Assembly (NCBI GenBank): GCA_002394665.1
Contig: DGUL01000010.1
Span: 1 to 64,000, forward strand
Source: Rickettsiales bacterium UBA4311
GTDB taxonomy: Bacteria; Pseudomonadota; Alphaproteobacteria; Rickettsiales; Deianiraeaceae
Reading direction: 5' to 3'
Length of the DNA stretch: 64,000 bases
Positions 1 to 10,038 of the stretch are shown piece by piece. The position numbers and the translations under genes were made by a program. Each line of letters opens with the position of its first letter. Within the stretch, counting starts at the first letter, position 1. The notes below the pieces were generated by a model. The model did not search any database, was not told where the DNA came from, and worked only from the letters and a program-made list of their open reading frames with translations.

Positions 1-137
1 TCATTGCAGAAAGTGATAAAGTTGATAAATTTTTCATAAAAAAAAGAAAAAACCCGTTTCGGATTACATGGTAAAGGGGGATAAAAGTCAAGGAAAAAAT
101 TGATTGATTTAAAAAATGTTTTGTTTTTCTCGTATTT

Positions 138-2426
138 GTGTCTTTATCAGTGGGTTTGAAAGTTAGTGAGCAAACAGCAAAGAAAAGTTATAAGTGTGTA
201 AAATCAACTTTGAAGGCGATAAGAAATGATAAAAAAAAAGAAGTGAATATAAAGGCAAACATAAAGCAAAAGAAGGATGTTTTTAGTAATATTGAGGAAG
301 CTAAAATTTTTTACGAAGGAATGATTGAAAAATTTAAAAAACTCGGTTGGAATAGGGTTATCGATGCGGTTTTTAATACACCAATTGATTATGAGCTTTG
401 GAGCAGGTTTGAGAAATATGGTGAAATTAAAGATGGCGGTTTTTATTGTGTAAAATTGAAAATTTGTGAAGTAAAAAATGCAAATGTTCCATCGTATGTT
501 TTACAAAAAAGACACATTCCTCTTACTATTAAAACGAAAATGTCGAGCGGGCAGGAGTTGGAGGTTATTTTTTTCAATTTTTATCCAAATATAACAAAAA
601 GCTTTGTAGTAGGTAGGGAATTGGTTTGTAAGGGAAAAATAACTTTTTCATCATCCGGCAAAATGAAAATGGTTCATCCGAGTTTTTCAAGTGAAATACA
701 GGAATTTAATAGTGGTTTTTCAATTACAAGATTGAGTTTTTTTGAAGAAAATGGAGAAGAAATTGAAGATAGTGAAATATGTAAAGTTGTGCCTGTTTAT
801 CGTTTGACCGAAGGGGTTAAACAGGGGCAAATTATTTCAGCAATTAGGAAGATATTTAATAATAGAGACTATGATTTTTCTTTTTTGGACAATTTTGATG
901 AGATTTTGAAAAAAAGGTGTTTTTATAATGATATTCCAACAGCAAAAGAGTCTTTGATGGCTTTACATTTTCCACAAAAAGTAAGTGATATAACCGACAT
1001 AAGATATTGTGAAAAACTTTCTTTTTTGGAGCTGTTAAGTTTTTATTATGAATTGGCAAAAGCAAGAGAAGGAAGAAAAGAAGAAAATGGCTTTTCTGTG
1101 TGTGGTAATGGAAATTTGCAGGAAAAGATTTTAAAAAATCTTCCTTTTTCATTGACAGAAGAACAAAATAAGTGTTTAAAAGAAATTTTTGAAGATCAGA
1201 AACAGAGTAAAAAAATGTTTCGTTTATTACAAGGTGATGTCGGAAGTGGAAAGACAATTGTAGCAGTTCTGTCGGCATTAAATGCTGTTGAAAGCGGATA
1301 TAAAGCAGTTTTTATGGCTCCGACTGCGATATTGGCAAAACAACATTTTGAAAATTTACAAAAATATTGTTTCGGAACTGGTATTCAAGTTGAATTGCTA
1401 ATTGGTGAGACGAAACAAAAAGCAAGAAAAGATATTTTAACTCGTATGAAATTGGGGCAAGTTGATATATTGGTTGGTACACACACACTTTTTCAATCGA
1501 AAATTGAATTGCCTTACAATGTTGGTTTGTTCGTGATAGATGAACAGCATAATTTTGGGGTTGAGCAAAGGGTGAATTTAATAAGTAAATGCGGAAGAGC
1601 GGATATTTTAATGATGTCGGCGACGCCAATTCCAAGAACCATGATTATGGGGCTTTATGGTGATGTGAAAGTTTCAAGAATAAACAGCAAACCATCAAAT
1701 AGATTGCCTATTGACACGAAGGTTTTAAGTTTTGATGAAAAATATTCAAGTCTTGTCGCTGGCTTAAAAAGGCAAGTTGAAAAAGGAGAAAAAATTTATT
1801 GGGTTTGTCCGCTCGTGGAAGAAAGTGAAAAACTTGATTATATTGATGTGAATACAAGATTTGCAGAGCTAAAAAGTATTATAGGAGAGGACAAAATAGG
1901 GATTTTACACGGAAAAATGACGCAAGAGAGAAAAGACAACGCAATGATGGAATTTAAAAACGGCAAATATAATCTGTTGGTTTCTACAACGGTCATTGAA
2001 GTTGGTGTTGATGTTCCGGAAGCTACGATAATAGTAATTGAAAATGCTGAAAAATTTGGATTAGCTCAACTTCATCAGCTTCGTGGAAGAGTTGGGCGGG
2101 GAGCGAAACAATCTTATTGCTTTTTGTTATATGGTAAAAATGTTAGTGAAATTGGTAAGAAGAGATTGGAAATTTTAAAAAAGTATAACAATGGTTTTGA
2201 AATAGCGGAATTTGATTTGAAGATAAGAGGAGGAGGAAATTTGCTTGATAAGCAACAAAGTGGTTTTAGAACAATGAAATTTGTAAATTTTACGAGAGAT
2301 AAATGGATAGTTGAGCTTTTAAACGAGATGAAATTACAAGATATTGATGCAGATAAAGTTGAAAAGGTGGTTTCTGTGTTCTTTCCAAGTATAAAAGAGA
2401 GCAGTAGTAAAATGTTTGATTGTTGA
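138..2426 (+). CDS. recG: ATP-dependent DNA helicase RecG
   Basis: RecG remodels stalled replication forks and Holliday-type branched DNA in the cytoplasm. The helicase core is clear: the LLQGDVGSGKT Walker A lies at about residues 363-373, the DEQH box at 468-471, then MMSATPIP (motif III) and the LHQLRGRVGRG motif VI region. The wedge (OB) domain occupies roughly residues 80-200, but the usual N-terminal GVGP helix-hairpin-helix signature is degenerate. At 762 codons it is somewhat longer than the usual ~700. There is no in-frame ATG near the start, so GTG at 138 is used and the first ~50 lysine-rich residues are uncertain. The 137 bases upstream hold no gene I can identify. The family call is secure; only the start is in doubt. 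Confidence 0.95.
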   Translation: MSLSVGLKVSEQTAKKSYKCVKSTLKAIRNDKKKEVNIKANIKQKKDVFSNIEEAKIFYEGMIEKFKKLGWNRVIDAVFNTPIDYELWSRFEKYGEIKDGGFYCVKLKICEVKNANVPSYVLQKRHIPLTIKTKMSSGQELEVIFFNFYPNITKSFVVGRELVCKGKITFSSSGKMKMVHPSFSSEIQEFNSGFSITRLSFFEENGEEIEDSEICKVVPVYRLTEGVKQGQIISAIRKIFNNRDYDFSFLDNFDEILKKRCFYNDIPTAKESLMALHFPQKVSDITDIRYCEKLSFLELLSFYYELAKAREGRKEENGFSVCGNGNLQEKILKNLPFSLTEEQNKCLKEIFEDQKQSKKMFRLLQGDVGSGKTIVAVLSALNAVESGYKAVFMAPTAILAKQHFENLQKYCFGTGIQVELLIGETKQKARKDILTRMKLGQVDILVGTHTLFQSKIELPYNVGLFVIDEQHNFGVEQRVNLISKCGRADILMMSATPIPRTMIMGLYGDVKVSRINSKPSNRLPIDTKVLSFDEKYSSLVAGLKRQVEKGEKIYWVCPLVEESEKLDYIDVNTRFAELKSIIGEDKIGILHGKMTQERKDNAMMEFKNGKYNLLVSTTVIEVGVDVPEATIIVIENAEKFGLAQLHQLRGRVGRGAKQSYCFLLYGKNVSEIGKKRLEILKKYNNGFEIAEFDLKIRGGGNLLDKQQSGFRTMKFVNFTRDKWIVELLNEMKLQDIDADKVEKVVSVFFPSIKESSSKMFDC

Positions 2427-2473
2427 TTTTTTAACTTTATTTTTATTTTTTTTATTTCAGCTTGTATGCTGGT

Positions 2474-5209
2474 ATGTTGTCTTTGAAAAAAAAGAGACTT
2501 GTATATTTCTTTGGAGGAAATAAAACCGAAGGAAATGCAAGAATGTCCGGCATACTAGGAGGAAAAGGTGCTGGATTGGCCGAGATGAGCCGAATGGGAA
2601 TACCTGTTCCTGCTGGTTTTACAATTTCAACGGAAGTTTGCTCTTTTTTTTACAAAAACGGGAAAAAGTATCCCAATAGCTTAAAAGGTGAAGTTGAGAA
2701 TAACTTGAAAAAATTGGAAATACTAACTGGTAAAAGTTTCGGTAGAGGTGAAAATCCTTTGCTTGTTTCTGTTCGCTCCGGTGCGGCCGTTTCTATGCCC
2801 GGAATGATGGATACGATTTTGAACCTTGGAATAAATAATGAAGTTGTTGAGAGTTTAGCAAAAAAGACAAACGACGAAAGGTTTGCTTACGATACTTATC
2901 GGCGGTTTATTCAAATGTTTGGCAATGTTGTAAAGAAAATTCAAATTGAAGAATTTGAAGATGCTATTTTGAAAGTAAAGAGCAAATATAATATTGAAGA
3001 TGATAAAAAATTACAAAAAATGGAACTGAAAGAGATAATTGATTTATACTTTCAAATTTATCAAAAACGAGTCGGTGAGGCTTTTCCGCAAGATCCTTTA
3101 AAACAACTATGGATGGCTATTGATGCGGTTTTTAGTTCTTGGAATAACGAGAGAGCTATAAAATTCCGTGAATTCAATAAAATTAAAAACATAAGTGGCA
3201 CTGCCGTAAATATTCAATCAATGGTATTTGGTAATTATGGAGAAAATTCTGGCACTGGCGTTTGTTTCAGTCGTAATCCGTCAACAGGAGAGAAAGAGAT
3301 TTACGGCGAGTATTTACAAAACGCACAGGGTGAGGATGTTGTTGCAGGGATAAGGACGCCAAAAAAAATTGATGAGTTAAAAAAGCAATTTCCTGAGATA
3401 TATATTCAATTGTTTGATGCTATACAGAAACTGGAAAATCATTATAGAGATATGCAAGATATTGAATTTACAGTTTCTGATGGAAAGCTTTATTTGTTGC
3501 AAACAAGAAGCGGAAAAAGAACTGGTGTTGCATCTGTAAAATGTGCTGTTGATATGGTGAGAGAGGGTTTAATTTCCAAAGAAGAAGCTATAAAACGAGT
3601 AAAAGCGGAAGATATACAACAGACACTTTTTCCGCGTATTCTTGAAAGCGAAGAAAAGAGAGCCATTAATGAGAAGTTACTTATTGCAAGTGGCTTGAAT
3701 GCTTCAATTGGAGCCGGTTGTGGTGAAATTGTTTTTAATTCAAATGACGCAGAAAAGGCTAAAAAAGAAGGTAAAAAAGTTGTATTGGTAAGACAAAATA
3801 CAAGCCCAGAAGATATTGCCGGAATGATTGTTGCCGAAGCCGTGCTTACAGCTACCGGAGGAATGACGAGCCATGCTGCTATTGTTTCGCGAAGTATTGG
3901 AACACCTTGCGTAATTTGTCCTAATGCTATTATTTTTAATGAAAGTGATAATAGTGTTGCTATAAATGGAAAAATATTTCATAAAGGTGATTTTATAACG
4001 ATCGATGGAACAAATGGACGAGTTTTTAGCGGTAAATTGGAGCTTTCCAAGAATGATATTGGCAGTGATGTAAAAGAACTTTTAAGTTGGTGCGACGATA
4101 TTTGTTCTGCATCTGTTAGAAAGTTCAAGTTTGGCAAAAATAAAGTGCTTTTGAAAGGATTTTATGTTATGGCAAACGCGGATTTACCGAATGATGCAAT
4201 GACTGCTTTGAATTTTGGAGCAAAAGGCATTGGGCTTTGTAGAACGGAGCATATGTTTTTTGACAAAGAAAAGCTAATGCCTTTCCGTGCAATGATTTGT
4301 AGCGATACAAAAGACGATAGAATTGCTTATCTACGGCAAATTTGTGAGCTTCAAAGTGTTGATTTTGAAGGGATTTTTTTCCAAATGAATGGAAAAGAGG
4401 TTATAGTTCGCCTTCTAGACCCGCCGTTGCACGAGTTTTTACCAAAAAACGAAGAAGAGTTGCAAAAGCTATCCAAGTATATGAATAAGGATGTAGATGC
4501 TTTACGAGAGCGAGTTCATTCTTTGAAGGAAACAAATCCGATGATGGGACATCGTGGTTGTAGGTTGGCAATTACTTACCCAGAGATATATGAAGCACAG
4601 GTTGAAGCAGTTGCGAAGGCACTTTTAAGTGTTAGCAATCAAGGTATTAAAGTAAAAGCAAAAATTATGATTCCGATTGTTTGCGATGCGGAAGAGTTGC
4701 GTGAAGTCAGAGCTATTTGCGAGAGAAAAATTCAAGTTGTTATTGACAGCTTTAGCAATAAAAAAGAACAGGAGGAAGCAAAATTGATTTTGAATAAAAT
4801 TGAAATCGGCACAATGATTGAAACACCAAGAGCATCATTGACGGCGGATAAAATTGCAGAGTATGCTGACTTTTTTAGTTTCGGAACCAACGACTTAACA
4901 CAAACGACTTTTGCTTTTAGTAGGGATGATGTTAATGAAATGCTGGGGTTGTATTTGAAAAAAGAGATTTTGAAAAACGATCCTTTTAAAACTATTGACA
5001 AAAGTGGTGTTGGTGAGCTTTTAAAAATGGCCGTGAGAAGAGGAAAAAGCATAAATAAGCTAATGAGTATGGGTATTTGCGGAGAGCACGGAGGAGACGA
5101 AAAGACTATAAAATTTTGTTTTGAAAATGGTCTTTCTTATGTTTCCTGTTCGCCTTACAGAGTTCCGGTTGCAAGGTTGAGTTGTGCTAAAGCGGTCTTA
5201 TCAAAATAG
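2474..5209 (+). CDS. ppdK: Pyruvate, phosphate dikinase
   Basis: PPDK interconverts pyruvate + ATP + Pi with phosphoenolpyruvate + AMP + PPi. In host-dependent alphaproteobacteria it commonly links pyruvate/PEP metabolism to ATP supply. The N-terminal nucleotide-binding domain begins at LLGGKGAGLAEMSR-like residues. The phosphorylated histidine is in TGGMTSHAAIV (H467), and the C-terminal TIM barrel ends with GICGEHGG carrying the catalytic cysteine (C869). Length (911 aa) matches the family. ATG at 2474 is chosen because the family starts just before the VYFFGGNKTEGN-type segment; a TTG at 2462 would add four residues. It follows recG on the same strand 47 bases away and faces the surA-like gene. 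Confidence 0.96.
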   Translation: MLSLKKKRLVYFFGGNKTEGNARMSGILGGKGAGLAEMSRMGIPVPAGFTISTEVCSFFYKNGKKYPNSLKGEVENNLKKLEILTGKSFGRGENPLLVSVRSGAAVSMPGMMDTILNLGINNEVVESLAKKTNDERFAYDTYRRFIQMFGNVVKKIQIEEFEDAILKVKSKYNIEDDKKLQKMELKEIIDLYFQIYQKRVGEAFPQDPLKQLWMAIDAVFSSWNNERAIKFREFNKIKNISGTAVNIQSMVFGNYGENSGTGVCFSRNPSTGEKEIYGEYLQNAQGEDVVAGIRTPKKIDELKKQFPEIYIQLFDAIQKLENHYRDMQDIEFTVSDGKLYLLQTRSGKRTGVASVKCAVDMVREGLISKEEAIKRVKAEDIQQTLFPRILESEEKRAINEKLLIASGLNASIGAGCGEIVFNSNDAEKAKKEGKKVVLVRQNTSPEDIAGMIVAEAVLTATGGMTSHAAIVSRSIGTPCVICPNAIIFNESDNSVAINGKIFHKGDFITIDGTNGRVFSGKLELSKNDIGSDVKELLSWCDDICSASVRKFKFGKNKVLLKGFYVMANADLPNDAMTALNFGAKGIGLCRTEHMFFDKEKLMPFRAMICSDTKDDRIAYLRQICELQSVDFEGIFFQMNGKEVIVRLLDPPLHEFLPKNEEELQKLSKYMNKDVDALRERVHSLKETNPMMGHRGCRLAITYPEIYEAQVEAVAKALLSVSNQGIKVKAKIMIPIVCDAEELREVRAICERKIQVVIDSFSNKKEQEEAKLILNKIEIGTMIETPRASLTADKIAEYADFFSFGTNDLTQTTFAFSRDDVNEMLGLYLKKEILKNDPFKTIDKSGVGELLKMAVRRGKSINKLMSMGICGEHGGDEKTIKFCFENGLSYVSCSPYRVPVARLSCAKAVLSK

Positions 5210-5273
5210 ATAAATAAAATAAACGATAAGCCAGTATAATAATAAGCTTTATAAGTAGGATATGACTTTTTAA

Positions 5274-5852
5274 TTATCTTTTAACCTCAACAAGGTAGTA
5301 TTTTTTTAAATCAGCCATCATTGATTTTGATAGTTCGTTTGCTTTTTGTTGCATTACCTCGTGCATTAAGACATTTCTGTTTTTGTCATCAAGTTTGATG
5401 TTTTTATTTTTTGCCTGTTCTTGCAATGCTTCTTCGGTAATTTCTTCCGGTTTTATTTGCGAAGAAATCATAATTTCCCAAATGTATTCGTTGTATAAAT
5501 ACGTATTGAATTGTTCCGATATTTTATTGCCAAATTTAAGTGCTGACAATGTTTTTTGTTTATAGTCTTTATATCCTTCATTAAATTGTTTTAAATCAAC
5601 ACCGATAGATTTTATATGTTCTTGTTTTAAAATTGTTTCAACATATGTAAATAAAGCAACTTGTTGAGCCTCTTGCGAACCGCATTTAAAACGCTTATCT
5701 ATTTTACAAAGTGATTTTGATAATTCTTCAATGTCGTAATCTGTTATTACATCATTGTTAACAATCGCAACAATCTTTACAGCCTTGGCTTCCATCAGGA
5801 AAAGGGAAGATATCAAAATTGATAACAACAAAAAAGCTTTATAAATTTTCAT
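5274..5852 (-). CDS. SurA N-terminal-domain-like periplasmic chaperone
   Basis: The protein begins with a signal peptide (MKIYKAFLLLSILIS..., cleavage probably after MEAKA). The motif VAIVNNDVITDYDIEE that follows is the signature of the SurA N-terminal domain, which binds unfolded outer-membrane proteins. The protein is only ~192 aa and has no parvulin PPIase domain, so if it acts like SurA it would be chaperone-only. It lies directly downstream of the membrane-protein gene at 5860-6948 on the same strand and is probably co-transcribed with it. An in-frame ATG at 5867 would overlap that gene; ATG 5852 gives the cleaner signal peptide. Function in OMP assembly is inferred from the domain and from the outer-membrane protein gene nearby. 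Confidence 0.72.
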   Translation of the reverse strand: MKIYKAFLLLSILISSLFLMEAKAVKIVAIVNNDVITDYDIEELSKSLCKIDKRFKCGSQEAQQVALFTYVETILKQEHIKSIGVDLKQFNEGYKDYKQKTLSALKFGNKISEQFNTYLYNEYIWEIMISSQIKPEEITEEALQEQAKNKNIKLDDKNRNVLMHEVMQQKANELSKSMMADLKKYYLVEVKR

Positions 5853-5859
5853 ATTTCTA

Positions 5860-6948
5860 TTAAACACCAGCGAGCTTGTTGACCAACTCCGTCATTGTTA
5901 TTACTCCGTTTATTGAAATATCGTTGTCATTTTCAAGCTTTTTGAATGTTAAGTCTAATGTATCCTTTGTGCTATCGCTGTTTTTTTTGAGTTTCGGAAC
6001 GATTTCATTTTTTAAAATTTTATGAATTTGTTTAAATGTTTTTGTGTCTCCATCTCTTGACTGCATTATCATATTAAAGACTGCGTCAATAAACTTTCCG
6101 TCGTTTGTTATATTTGCTTTTAAATCAGTTGAATAAAGCTGGTTTCCGTAGATACTTTTTCCAGATATTTCAACTTTTGAGAAGTCGAAATCAAAGATCA
6201 TTTTTTCAATGTTTAAATTGTTCACAACTTCTTCGTCTTTTGAGCTATAAAGCTTTGATTTTTGTGTCTTTTTTGTTTCAAAAAACTTTACTTCCCATTT
6301 AAATGGTTTGTCTAAAACAATGACACTTGGAATAAAATCTCCATCGTGGAAAACCATATTTCCTTTATAGTTGGTATATGTTCCAAAGTCTGAAACTATA
6401 ATATCTAATATTTCAAGATTAAAATCGCCTATGTTATTATTATTTTCCAAGAATACAAAATTAGTTGGTTTTTCAATTTTCACTCCCCCGAACGTTGGTT
6501 TTTTCGTCAAAAAGCGATTTAGCTTTATAAGTATTTTGTATTCACCGCCTTTATTGACGATATCATATTTTTTTTGGCTGTTAGCAGGAGAAGAAGTTAT
6601 TCCCTTTGGGACAAGGCTGATTAAAGAAGGTATAATGAAGCCACTTTCTTTTTTGATAATAAGCTCTGTAATGTCTATTTCGCCAGTATTGACAGAAATA
6701 TGCATATCTTTAATTTTTAGTTCTGATTTTAAAAAACTTTTTTCAATTGTTAGTTCAATTTGGTTGTTCTCTGTTGATTTAAATTTTTCAATCGTCTCTT
6801 TTACCGCACTATTTAAGATGAATAAACTCGTTATTTTTGAAAAAATAAGGAGAACAAAAAAAGCGATAATTGTCGCAATAGATATCTTAATAATGTTTTT
6901 AATTCTTTGTTTCTTTAAAAGAAAAGTATCGACAAAATATTTTGCCAT
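5860..6948 (-). CDS. Uncharacterised inner-membrane-anchored periplasmic protein
   Basis: I do not recognise this 362-aa protein. It has one N-terminal membrane helix at about residues 20-48, preceded by a basic segment, so the remainder should be periplasmic. That remainder reads as alternating beta-rich sequence (for example LTIEKSFLKSELKIKDMHISV) without a catalytic motif, loosely resembling AsmA- or DUF2125-like envelope proteins; I cannot confirm either. It sits upstream of the SurA-like gene and downstream of the outer-membrane barrel gene on the same strand, which suggests an envelope-assembly cluster. The ATG at 6948 fits the membrane-anchor topology. Confidence 0.6.
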   Translation of the reverse strand: MAKYFVDTFLLKKQRIKNIIKISIATIIAFFVLLIFSKITSLFILNSAVKETIEKFKSTENNQIELTIEKSFLKSELKIKDMHISVNTGEIDITELIIKKESGFIIPSLISLVPKGITSSPANSQKKYDIVNKGGEYKILIKLNRFLTKKPTFGGVKIEKPTNFVFLENNNNIGDFNLEILDIIVSDFGTYTNYKGNMVFHDGDFIPSVIVLDKPFKWEVKFFETKKTQKSKLYSSKDEEVVNNLNIEKMIFDFDFSKVEISGKSIYGNQLYSTDLKANITNDGKFIDAVFNMIMQSRDGDTKTFKQIHKILKNEIVPKLKKNSDSTKDTLDLTFKKLENDNDISINGVITMTELVNKLAGV

Positions 6949-7037
6949 AATAAAAACAACGGTGCGATTAGTTCATTTATACTATAAAATTCAAGTATTT
7001 TTTAATCGCAATCGTGTTTTTCTGTAAAAATTAACAA

Positions 7038-8447
7038 TTAAAAGGATACACCAACGCTAAATTTAAACATTCCAAAGTTATTTTTTGCCTTCCATTTTGT
7101 TCCGCTGTCAATGTTGGTTATTCCCGTGTTTGAAGCGGAAACCGTTTGAGTTTGTGCTTCCATTCTTGGATATTTTGTTCCTTTTGTGCTTATAGAACCT
7201 GAAACGAAATAATGGTCGTAGTCCACTCTCATTACAAGATGTTGGTTCCACAAGGTAACTTCAGCACCAACGCCAAGACCATAGGTTAAAGATAATTTAT
7301 TGCTATATTCTTCATTTTTTAAAAATGTTGGATTTGCCTCGTTTGTCGTGATAAAGGCGTCTGTTTCCGGATCGTATCGTTCAAGATATGGATTTGTTAT
7401 ATCTGCCACAACGTTGTTGATTGTATCGTTTTTTAGTTTTTCTGAAACGTTTTCTCCAAAATGACTATCCCAGTCTATTAAATCGGATCTTGGTTTTAAC
7501 GATAAAGAGCTTTTTGTGCCACCTATGCTTGCTTTTCCAAATACTGAAATTGTATTTAAGAATGTTAAACCTATTCTAACGCTACCGCCGAATATATATT
7601 GTGGTTTAATTGAAACTTCAACAGGTAGAATATAAGAAGCACCGTATGAGGTCGCTACTCCATCTTTGTTTATAACTGCAACAGCATCGGACCATTGCTT
7701 TGAATTATAAACGACGGAATTTTGGTTTAAATTCAAATTAGAATAGAATACCTCTGGGCTTAAAAATATGGAAACGTGGGTTTTTGTAAGATATGTTTTA
7801 AGACCAGCGGTAAATCCAAAACCGCTACCTTCCCAGCCTGTTTTTGATGATATTGAAGATGTCTTTGCCGTTGATGTTTCTTGTTGATCTTGTTGTGCTG
7901 ATAATTCTAAATTGCCTTTCGAAGATACACCATAATTTATGAGAGCATAAACATACCAAGAATCATTTTTTTTCTGGTAAAAAGGATTTGATGCTCTGTT
8001 GATTAAAGTCTTAAAAAATTCCCCAACTGCTGTTATTTTGTTTTCTTCGTTTTTTTGAGTTGAAGTATTTTTTTTATCATCCACCTTTTTAGTCGCTTCT
8101 TGCTTTGGTTGTTTTTCCTGAACAGGAGCACTTTTTATTGCCGGTTCTTCTTTTATAACTTTTTTTTCTGCTTTTTGCTTATTACTTGGTCCTTTTACTA
8201 TTATTGTATTGTATATTTTCTTTGGTTCATTGTTGCTTGTATTTGTTGTTTTTTGACTACTTATTGTTAAAGTTTTTTTGTTATCGTTAATATTTTCTGT
8301 TCTTATATCCGCATAGATACTTGTGGATTCGTAGTCGTTATCTGTGTAATATGTTGACACTGCATTCACATTATTGGTTGAGTATGTAAAGAATAAAAAC
8401 GTGAGAACTACAATTTTTGCTGGGAAAGCTTTTTTTAGAATTTGCAT
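7038..8447 (-). CDS. Outer-membrane beta-barrel protein with a Lys/Pro-rich N-terminal linker
   Basis: A signal peptide (residues 1-29, cleavage near NNVNA) leads a ~469-aa protein. Residues ~60-135 form a low-complexity K/P/Q/E/T linker that could span the periplasm or bind peptidoglycan. The rest consists of alternating amphipathic beta strands and ends in FSVGVSF: a C-terminal phenylalanine after alternating hydrophobic residues is the beta-signal recognised by BamA. It resembles the porin or surface-antigen style barrels of alphaproteobacteria, but I cannot name the family. The gene is divergent from the exoD-like gene, with about 100 AT-rich bases between their starts, and stands upstream of two envelope genes on its own strand. 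Confidence 0.72.
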   Translation of the reverse strand: MQILKKAFPAKIVVLTFLFFTYSTNNVNAVSTYYTDNDYESTSIYADIRTENINDNKKTLTISSQKTTNTSNNEPKKIYNTIIVKGPSNKQKAEKKVIKEEPAIKSAPVQEKQPKQEATKKVDDKKNTSTQKNEENKITAVGEFFKTLINRASNPFYQKKNDSWYVYALINYGVSSKGNLELSAQQDQQETSTAKTSSISSKTGWEGSGFGFTAGLKTYLTKTHVSIFLSPEVFYSNLNLNQNSVVYNSKQWSDAVAVINKDGVATSYGASYILPVEVSIKPQYIFGGSVRIGLTFLNTISVFGKASIGGTKSSLSLKPRSDLIDWDSHFGENVSEKLKNDTINNVVADITNPYLERYDPETDAFITTNEANPTFLKNEEYSNKLSLTYGLGVGAEVTLWNQHLVMRVDYDHYFVSGSISTKGTKYPRMEAQTQTVSASNTGITNIDSGTKWKAKNNFGMFKFSVGVSF

Positions 8448-8545
8448 AAAACTTTTGCAACAATTGTGTTGTTTTTTTATAAAAAAGCAAATAATTTGAG
8501 AATTTTAATAAAAATGTTAAAATTTTGTGTTATTTTTTTAGAAAT

Positions 8546-9151
8546 ATGCGAGTAGGTTGGGAGTTTTCTTCAATATTTTCAAGGATTAACAACAGCACAA
8601 GGAAGCGGGGTATATCAGTTTCGAGGTTATTTTACTTGATAGGTAGGGATTCTTCATATATTGCCACATTTGCAACATTTTGTCTCGTGATCTTGCCTTT
8701 ACCAATTCCTCCGGGGTGTTCAATAATCTTGGCTATACCTGCGATTTTTATTACCGCACAAATGGTCTGTGGTAAAAAACAAATATGGATACCGAGCTTT
8801 ATAGCAAATTTTAAGATAAATAAAAACATTGTTAGGAAAATAGATGGTGTTTCAAAGGCATATTTAATAAAGATGGAAAGTATTACAAAAAGACGATTTG
8901 TTATTTTCGTTTCGCAAAGATTAGATAAAGTCTACAATCTTTTATTGTTTGTTATGGCCATAAGCTCGGCGATTCCAATACCTTTTGTTTGTATGGTTCC
9001 GGCTTTCGCTGGGGTTTTATTAAGCATCGGTTTAATTGTCAGAGATGGTTTGCTAGTTGTGGTAAGTTTTGTTGTAGCATTTTTTGGTCTTTCTGGAATA
9101 TGGCTTTCCATAAAAGCACTTTTGACAATAAAAAGTGTATTGCCATTGTAA
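8546..9151 (+). CDS. ExoD-family membrane protein
   Basis: This ~201-aa protein has four to five hydrophobic segments. The segment around LPLPIPPGCSIILAIPAI, followed by a basic loop with IWIPS, matches the ExoD family (exopolysaccharide synthesis, Rhizobium ExoD), whose molecular activity is unclear but linked to exopolysaccharide and alkaline stress. A second, related half with IPIPFVCMVPAFAGVLLSIGL indicates an internal pseudo-repeat typical of the family. ATG 8546 is preferred to the TTG at 8525. The gene is followed after 10 bases by lpxI and is probably co-transcribed with it. Confidence 0.75.
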   Translation: MRVGWEFSSIFSRINNSTRKRGISVSRLFYLIGRDSSYIATFATFCLVILPLPIPPGCSIILAIPAIFITAQMVCGKKQIWIPSFIANFKINKNIVRKIDGVSKAYLIKMESITKRRFVIFVSQRLDKVYNLLLFVMAISSAIPIPFVCMVPAFAGVLLSIGLIVRDGLLVVVSFVVAFFGLSGIWLSIKALLTIKSVLPL

Positions 9152-9161
9152 CTAAAAAAGA

Positions 9162-10004
9162 ATGACGGAATCAAAAAGTGCCTTTGGTTTAATATCTGGA
9201 AATGGTTTTTTACCAAGAATTATTGCAAAAGAAATAATTGAGAAAGGTGAAGAATTAAAAATTTTTTCTTTGGATGAGAAGAACTATAATTTTTTTGAGG
9301 AAAATGGTTATTTTGTTAAGCGAGTTTTTCTTGAAAATCCAAGCGAGTTTTTAAATAGTATCAGAAGTGAAAAAGTGAATAAGGTCATTTGTTGTGGTGG
9401 TATTAAATTCAAAAATAATGTTTCCTTTTTTTCATTTTTGAAAGTTTTAAATTTGAGGATTATTATTTGTTTGGTTAGGTTTTTTATTTCAAAACAGAGG
9501 GGTGATAATTTTCTGCTTTTATTGGCTGAAAATATTTTGAAATCAATAGGTTGCGAGGTTGTTGCGGTTCAAGAAATTCTTCCGTCATTATTATCAAATG
9601 AAAAGGATGAAGTAAATAATGAAAAAACAAAGAGTTATGAAGGTGATATTGAATACGGAATTTCGATTTTAAATTCGTTGTCAAAATATGATGTAGGGCA
9701 AGCGATAGTAATTCAAAAAGGTAGAGTTCTTGGTATAGAAGGCATTGAAGGAACGGCGAAGTTAATTGATAGATGCGGAAGTTATGCTTACGATGGTGAT
9801 AAAAGACCGATTTTAATTAAAATAAGTAAAATAGGGCAGAGCAGAAAGCTTGACTTACCGTCAATTGGCATTGAAACGATAAAATCATTGGTAAAAAATA
9901 ACTATGCTGGTATTGCGATAGAAAAAAATTCAGTTTTGTTAATTCAAAAGGAAGAAGTTTTGAAATTTGCAAAAGAAAACGATATTTTCATAAAAATTGT
10001 CTGA
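9162..10004 (+). CDS. lpxI: UDP-2,3-diacylglucosamine diphosphatase LpxI
   Basis: LpxI hydrolyses UDP-2,3-diacylglucosamine to lipid X and UMP in lipid A synthesis, and is the alphaproteobacterial replacement for LpxH. The N-terminal segment FGLISGNGFLPRIIAKE, the central VLGIEGIEGTAKLI and the C-terminal QSRKLDLPSIGIETIKSL are diagnostic of this (former DUF1009) family. The length of 280 aa is normal. It begins 10 bases after the exoD-like gene and converges on ftsI. With kdsA and an LptM-like lipoprotein elsewhere in the window it indicates an LPS-bearing outer membrane. Confidence 0.92.
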   Translation: MTESKSAFGLISGNGFLPRIIAKEIIEKGEELKIFSLDEKNYNFFEENGYFVKRVFLENPSEFLNSIRSEKVNKVICCGGIKFKNNVSFFSFLKVLNLRIIICLVRFFISKQRGDNFLLLLAENILKSIGCEVVAVQEILPSLLSNEKDEVNNEKTKSYEGDIEYGISILNSLSKYDVGQAIVIQKGRVLGIEGIEGTAKLIDRCGSYAYDGDKRPILIKISKIGQSRKLDLPSIGIETIKSLVKNNYAGIAIEKNSVLLIQKEEVLKFAKENDIFIKIV

Positions 10005-10038
10005 TTTTTGTACCCAAAATTATTGAATCATAGACTAT

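Noticed and set aside
1..137. Partial gene or terminator at the left edge
   Set aside because: No open frame of useful length leads into the window and the short CCG/CGG pairing near position 55 has no T-run.
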